From NCBI GenBank assembly GCA_025716815.1, contig JAIXMN010000007.1, positions 1,071,501 to 1,135,500 on the forward strand: a stretch of DNA of 64,000 bases, read 5' to 3'. The translations under genes and the position numbers were made by a program. The notes beneath the pieces were generated by a model. The model had not been told where the DNA came from and did no database searches. It saw nothing but the letters and a program-made list of their open reading frames with translations. The stretch comes from Dichotomocladium elegans. Lineage: Eukaryota; Mucoromycota; Mucoromycetes; Mucorales; Lichtheimiaceae. Shown piece after piece: positions 59,120-64,000 of this stretch (position 1 is its first letter; every line of letters begins with the position of its first letter).

Positions 59120-61444
59120 ATGTTAACTGAAAGCAACGGAATGACGTCCAATCGGTTCGAAATTCCCATAAAGAATCAACAGTTTCCTGTCATTTTCTCG
59201 TACCGCGACCTTGTCAAGTCCAAACGAAAAGAGATTGGTTCAGCAGCAGCAGCGCACATGCTTCCGTCTGCTGACATACAACAGGACGATTTCTTCGCGA
59301 ATTTGCTCGAGCGCGCAAAGCACTACTCACTTACTGATCCAGGTGACGATGTTGAAGATAATGAAGACTCAGAAGACGAAGAGGAGGGATCGGTAATTAT
59401 TGTCAACATGAGGGAGATTACTCTTTTTCTTAATAACTTCATCTCATGATTAGCCGGACAGGACGAAGCGAGTGATTCTAGAAGAATACGATTATGACGA
59501 TCCATTCATTGACGACAGCGATCTCCTTTTTGAGGACACACAGACCAGCCAACACCCTGAATACGATGGGTGGTTTGTCTACCATGGGCCATTGGACGGC
59601 ACCGATCTGTATGTTTCTGCCATCGTGTTCAGATTTATTTATTTATTTTTCCCTCGCTAACGGGAAAGCTTTGATAGACTCGGCGCGAAGAAGCAGGACA
59701 AATCAAAAGCGACACCAGCGAAGAAGAAGGCACCTGTGACAAAACCAAAAGAAAAGCTCACAGCTACCACGAAGCAAAAAGAGAAGGGTAAAAAGCCTGT
59801 TTCGGCTTTACCCACGAGTCTCTCGAACGGCAAATCAGCCGAGGCGGCAGTCGGACAAAATACCGCGTCTTCTTCACCTTCGAGGGAACCGATAGTTAAA
59901 AAGCCCGTGTCGGTCGCGACAGCAGCAACAGCATCCACCGTCTCTTCTTCCGCAGCACCGCCTACCGAAGTCGGATTGGACAAGAAAAAAGGATCAAATG
60001 AACCAGCGAGCTCGTCGAAAAAGAAAGTCTCGTCTTCAGAGACCGTAAGTAGAGAAAGAATTATTGGCAGAGAGCAGCAGCCAGCTAAAATAGAAATGGA
60101 TTGTAGCGGCCGCTTTCTCCTCAGATCCAGAAACTCCTAGAGAAACTCAAGCAGGATGCACAGCATGGTATGGAAGAGTACAAGGGAAAAAGGACATGTG
60201 CATAGCCTGACTTGAAAGTATCAGAAAACTTTGAGTACAAGGCCAAATTCCCTCAACGTTTGCGGCCGACAACGCTTGAGATCGGACGGCTGATGTACCG
60301 GGAAAGAAATGCGGTGGACAGCAATGTGATCACGCATCTTATGAGCATCTTGCCCTATAATCGGTTTACGTTAACAGTAAGTGAGGAAGAAAAGAGAAAG
60401 AACAAGAAAATGACAGGGCCGATTCCCAGAAATTCCTCACTACAAAGACGGGATCTGAACGAGTGAAAGAACTACAGCTGGAATTGAATGACACAATTGC
60501 GGCGTTGAAAGCAGAAATAGATCGGTTAATGCCCAAGCAGAACCAACAACACAGCGGACGCGTGGCCGCAGCTATGGCTGCTGCAAAGCAAACTCGTACG
60601 TAAGCAAAGTTATTTTTCTGGAAACAAGAATACTGAGTCATCAACTCCATATATGGATGTAGAAGAGACCTCAACCGGTGGTAGCGTTGGAAGCAATCCC
60701 GCCCACAGCGGGGAAGATGCTGCCTCATTGGCGCCAAAGTTTAAGTGGTCCGAGGAAACGCGACGGCTGTTATACCAGATACTCAAGCTTGATCAGACAA
60801 TCATTTACTTATCCAACGACATTGCGTAAGCTGGAGGAACCAGAGAATGGAAAAGAGACTAAGAAAAAATATTACCTATATAGATCATATACCAAGGAAG
60901 AGATGATTAAAGAAGTCAAGGCGCGGAAGCAGATCTACTTGCGGGTAAAATATAGTGGGAATGGATTCGTTAACATACACCGGGAAATTCTGACGGGTGC
61001 ATGAAGCTGGTGTCTTTATGGCCCGAAGGATGGGTCACGACACAGGACTTGAGTAGGCAGCATAGCACGTACAAGGCCAAGGTGGAGCGCTCAAGACAAC
61101 TCTCGAGCGGAACGAAGAGCGGGGTAGGAGCGTCAACTCTGGAGAATGGCCAGGATGCGAGGACGGCCGCGAAGAGAGAATCTGAGCCACACCCAGACGA
61201 AAGGGAGCCGAAGCGCTGTAAGTATCTGTTTGAAGCAGATGATGGCATATGACTAAGCCACGGACATTTTGGAATTTCATCTGCAGCATCGGGAGTGATT
61301 GTCATACCCGACGACCCTGAAGACAATCATACAACGGCAGCCGTAAACCCAATAGCCGGCTTGACGTCGGACCAACGTCCCCAGTCTATGGCCATCGAGT
61401 CACTCATGAATGACAACGCCTACTTTGCGCCCGAGCAGCAGTAG
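59120..61444 (+). CDS. HPC2: Ubinuclein/HPC2-like HIR histone-chaperone subunit (apparent frameshift)
   Basis: Nine exons: 59120-59392, 59454-59608, 59678-60044, 60125-60167, 60219-60376, 60430-60595, 60663-60944, 61007-61217 and 61287-61444; about 604 codons. The Hpc2-related domain (about 92-125) has E-Y-D-Y-D-D-P-F-I-D-D-S, the segment that contacts HIRA. A Lys/Ser/Ala-rich linker follows, then the ubinuclein middle domain: F-K-W-S-E-E-T-R-R-L-L-Y in exon 7, K-L-E-E-P-E-N-G-K and L-W-P-E-G-W-V-T-T in exon 8. Within exon 7 the conserved reading moves from one frame to the next at about 60815-60825, so one base must be skipped; total length is one over a multiple of three. It acts in replication-independent H3-H4 deposition. 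Confidence 0.85.
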
Positions 61445-61584
61445 AATGGGGGTTAGGACGACATGATTATGCAATAAAAATCAAGTCACATTAGCATGTA
61501 ACCAATACGTAAACCCGCTTGGATTACGATTTGTACGCGTTTTCTTTTTCTTCGTTGCACTTTTTTTTTTTTTGCTTGTCCACC

Positions 61585-62189
61585 ATGCCCTCTGTCGAAC
61601 AGATTGTCGAAGACGCCATCAAGCATAACAAGGTGGCCGTGTTCTCAAAGAGCTACTGCCGTAAATACTCTTTATATTTTCTATGGAAAAGGAAGGGGGG
61701 AACGAGCTATTGTGTTGGGGGTGGGCGCGTATGGATATATATGCATTCGTCCATAGAGAGTCGGGTTTTGATTATTAATGCGCATGTTGCTCACTACGCA
61801 ATCCATCTAAATTAGCATACTGCGTGCGTGCAAAGGCGCTCTTGGAGAAGCTTGGTGTGGAATTCTATCACATTGAACTTGATCAAGAAGGTAAAAAAAA
61901 AGGGGGGGGGGAAAGTGTGATGATGATGGTGATGGTGGTGAATGAATGACTTGGCCTGGGGACCATCTGTCTCTTTTTAAAGAAAAAAAAAAGGCATGGT
62001 GAGTTTCCATATACTGACTTGAGAAATGTTTGTTAAGAAAACGGTGCTGAAATCCAAGACTATCTCCACAAGAAGACGGGCCAGCGCACTGTCCCCAACA
62101 TTTTCATTAACCAGAAGCACATTGGCGGCTGCGACGACCTGATGGCTGCGTACAATAGCGGGTCACTCAAGAAGCTCTTGGGGATCTAA
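61585..62189 (+). CDS. Dithiol glutaredoxin
   Basis: Three exons: 61585-61660, 61816-61890 and 62038-62189 (303 nt, 100 aa). It reduces protein and mixed glutathione disulfides in the cytosol (no presequence seen). The active site C-P-Y-C (25-28) is split by intron 1 inside its Pro codon. The T-V-P-N-I-F-I cis-Pro loop and the G-G-C-D-D glutathione-binding motif are intact. Length and motifs match yeast Grx1/Grx2. The two introns are unusually long for this window (155 and 147 bp), and the second contains A and G homopolymer runs. Confidence 0.95.
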
Positions 62190-63037
62190 AATCTATGCCG
62201 TCGATTGTCGGGTCATTGCTCGTAATACAAGTTTCTTTAAAGCCTGACTGTCGATCAATTAACGTTGGTTTATTGTGTTTGCCGTCATCTTTTGGGTTTC
62301 CCGAGGTTTTCTCGGGGTGGAGAGACAGGGTGTGGGTGTGGGTGTGGGTGTGGGTAGGGCGGTTACGTATCGGTGTGTGCGAATCCAGTATCACACTTCA
62401 GCTTGCTTTCTCTTACTCTCGCTGTCGCTTTCGCTTTCACATCTGCTGCCTTTCCTTCTTTTTGTTCCCACGGGGTGAATGTTCCAGAAAGTTTGTCGAT
62501 GATTTGCTTTACCGCAATGAGTATAGAAGATTGTGAAATAAGTTGGGGGGTGGTGGTGGTGCGGAGGGAGAGGTACGGCAGCACATACCTCCCCCCTCCA
62601 CCCACTCACCTACACTCTTTTTCTGGCGGATGGATCATCAAATCGATGATAGTTTGTGCGCCGGTTACGCAAAGCCAAGGTCCGGGATGCGCAGCCAGAG
62701 CTGGTGGCTCCTTCTTTTAAGGGTGATGGTAAATTTCGGTCCACCTTATAAAATTACTGTTTTTGATTTTTTGACCAAGGGAAAGACTGATTTAGTAATC
62801 CCATTAGTCGATCGTCCCCGGCCCATTTCATCCGCTTTCGGATTTCTTGTGCGCCCTCCCTCGGCGTGGTACATGCGCGCAAAACACGTCGATTCGAGCG
62901 AGAAGGCAGAAAGCTAAACAAGTGCGTATGTGTGCGACGCCAGGTTATAAATATCATCTAAATGCATCTTTGTTCCCTCCTCCCCCCCCCTTTCATTCAA
63001 CCCTTCTCTCTTCGTTACAGATTTGCCTTCTGCCTCA
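62190..63037. other. Intergenic; possible small minus-strand ORF and 5' leader of the zinc-finger gene
   Basis: A minus-strand exon-like segment at about 62367-62500, opening with an AG acceptor, is Lys/Ala-rich (E-G-K-A-A-D-V-K-A-K-A) and vaguely recalls CsbD-like stress proteins; I could not complete a gene. 62983-63020 is a C/T-rich tract ending in TTACAG, probably the acceptor of a leader intron of the zinc-finger gene. Confidence 0.35.
62328..62358. repeat. (GTGTGG)n short tandem repeat
   Basis: Four to five copies of GTGTGG/GGGTGT downstream of the glutaredoxin stop, non-coding. Confidence 0.75.
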
Positions 63038-63949
63038 ATGGACTTGTTTGACAACGACTCACTTCAGCTCTTCATGGAATGCTCCTCCTTCTCAGAGCTC
63101 CATCAAAAGACAATTGACGCGAACTTCTTATATGATGGTTCATTCCCTTTCTTCTTGCCCATGTCGCCGCCGCTGTCGGTCCACTCGCCTTCACCACCTC
63201 CCCCTTCGGCTGCCTTTGTGCCAACCGCGCCCTTTGCGACGCAGGCGGTGATGACACCCGCCTTTCCTCAACAAACAACAACCAACAACAACAACAACGA
63301 ACCGCCGCCATCAAAAAAAGCAAAGAAATCGCGCCGTCGAGTCCACGATCTTCCCTATGCGCCCAACTTGCTGAACCTCAATCTCTCCAACAACACCACC
63401 ATTACAACCATATCATCATCAAGGACGTCTCCTCCACCGTCGCAGACGACGATCTTTTCTCTGGAATCGAGCATTCCGATATCATCTCCTCCTCCATCTG
63501 CGTCCTCATCATCATCATCATCATCATCATCATCTTCGCGTGGCATCACGGCCTACCGATGCGATTATGAAGGATGCGACAAGACCTTCACGCGGCCTTA
63601 TAATCTCAAATCCCATCGGCGCACGCACACGCTCGAGCGGCCCTACGCCTGCCATCTCTGTCCAAAGCAATTTGCACGACAGCACGATCGGAACCGGCAC
63701 ACCAAGCTCCACTTTGGCATCAAACCCCACGTCTGCAATCTCTGCAACAAGGCCTTTGCTCGTCAGGACGCACTCAACCGCCATCAACGCCCCGATCATC
63801 CAGAGGCATCCTGCGCTACGATCGGCAACCATCGAACAGGATCCAAGCGTGCCAGAAAGGCCACTCCCCGGGACAACAAGAGCAGCTGTACCAGCCAACA
63901 ACAACAACAACAGCAACAGCCCTCTTACTCTTTCTTGGGAATGATTTAA
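63038..63949 (+). CDS. C2H2 zinc-finger transcription factor, three fingers
   Basis: Single coding exon (912 nt, 303 aa); the start at 63038 follows a C/T-rich tract and AG that suggest a spliced leader. The N-terminus has a Phe/Leu/acidic segment (1-45) like an activation domain, then Pro- and Asn-rich stretches. A basic patch K-K-A-K-K-S-R-R-R (about 94-102) may be an NLS. A Ser run (about 155-167), encoded by a TCA repeat, precedes three C2H2 fingers at about 174-197, 205-225 and 233-253. The first is C-x4-C-x12-H-x3-H, the second C-x2-C-x12-H-x4-H, the third C-x2-C-x12-H-x4-H. A Gln run is near the end. Target genes are unknown. Confidence 0.9.
   Translation: MDLFDNDSLQLFMECSSFSELHQKTIDANFLYDGSFPFFLPMSPPLSVHSPSPPPPSAAFVPTAPFATQAVMTPAFPQQTTTNNNNNEPPPSKKAKKSRRRVHDLPYAPNLLNLNLSNNTTITTISSSRTSPPPSQTTIFSLESSIPISSPPPSASSSSSSSSSSSSRGITAYRCDYEGCDKTFTRPYNLKSHRRTHTLERPYACHLCPKQFARQHDRNRHTKLHFGIKPHVCNLCNKAFARQDALNRHQRPDHPEASCATIGNHRTGSKRARKATPRDNKSSCTSQQQQQQQQPSYSFLGMI
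63505..63534 (+). repeat. (TCA)n trinucleotide repeat coding for serine
   Basis: Ten TCA/ATC units inside the zinc-finger gene, encoding most of a 13-residue Ser run just before finger 1; likely length-variable among strains. Confidence 0.8.
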
Positions 63950-64000
63950 GGTTTTTCTTTGTTCAACACCACCCCCACCGTCTTCCGGATTTCTCCCCCG

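Noticed and set aside
58841..59170. tRNA B-box-like sequences (GTTCGAA)
   Set aside because: No matching A box or cloverleaf; one lies inside the ubinuclein first exon. No tRNA gene was found in the window by eye.
61807..62010. Minus-strand ORF over the glutaredoxin intron
   Set aside because: It translates homopolymer runs in intron 2 and is antisense to conserved exons.
63072..63323. Minus-strand ORF opposite the zinc-finger gene
   Set aside because: It is antisense to Pro- and Asn-rich codons of the real gene.

Overview
The window is nuclear DNA of a filamentous fungus, most likely Mucoromycota (Mucorales). The evidence is the dense small-intron genes (introns about 50-100 bp with GT/GC...AG ends and CTAAY-type branch sites), a chitin synthase, fungus-restricted genes (DASH subunit DUO1, ATG26-type sterol glucosyltransferase, SHE9/MDM33, HPC2/ubinuclein), and genes that yeasts lost but early-diverging fungi kept (TMEM18, a DNAJC3/P58IPK-like co-chaperone). 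The first gene belongs to a family I associate with Mucorales genomes. All gene models were spliced by eye. For almost all of them the exon lengths sum to a multiple of three and the junctions fall inside conserved motifs.

Layout. 0-4 kb: a lineage-specific gene broken by a 50-bp palindromic insertion, and a 5'-truncated LINE-like element. 4.8-7.4 kb: secreted FAD amine oxidase (-). 9.2-13.1 kb: chitin synthase and DUO1 (+). 14.6-15.4 kb: Ser-rich unknown protein. 15.8-18.6 kb: BBE-type FAD oxidoreductase and peptidyl-tRNA hydrolase (-). 18.9-20.1 kb: two small convergent unknown genes. 21.2-27.5 kb: P4-ATPase flippase (+) and ricin-B-type beta-trefoil lectin (-). 28.4-29.0 kb: disputed small gene. 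30.8-35.6 kb: ATG26 sterol glucosyltransferase. 36.2-41.8 kb: carnitine carrier (+), EF-1alpha (-), INO80B/IES2 (-). 42.9-46.9 kb: DNAJC3 (-), TMEM18 (+), secreted CAP protein (+). 46.9-48.3 kb: zinc polyol/alcohol dehydrogenase (-). 48.4-50.2 kb: Helitron remnant. 50.8-52.2 kb: MBOAT wax-synthase-like acyltransferase. 52.7-56.6 kb: decayed Ty3/gypsy element with 100- and 110-bp LTRs. 56.9-63.9 kb: SHE9, ubinuclein/HPC2, glutaredoxin and a C2H2 zinc-finger factor (all +).

There is no operon or biosynthetic cluster. Most genes are housekeeping: wall synthesis, lipid asymmetry and sterol glucosides, translation, mitochondria, ER folding, chromatin. The most unusual feature is the number of introns with a GC 5' splice site: nine in firmly identified genes, out of about 80 introns modelled, with three in the lectin gene alone. 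I saw no tRNA, rRNA or CRISPR array. No clearly new multi-gene system was found; the better leads are the GC-AG introns, the palindromic insertion, the apparent frameshift in the ubinuclein gene and the deleted Helitron.
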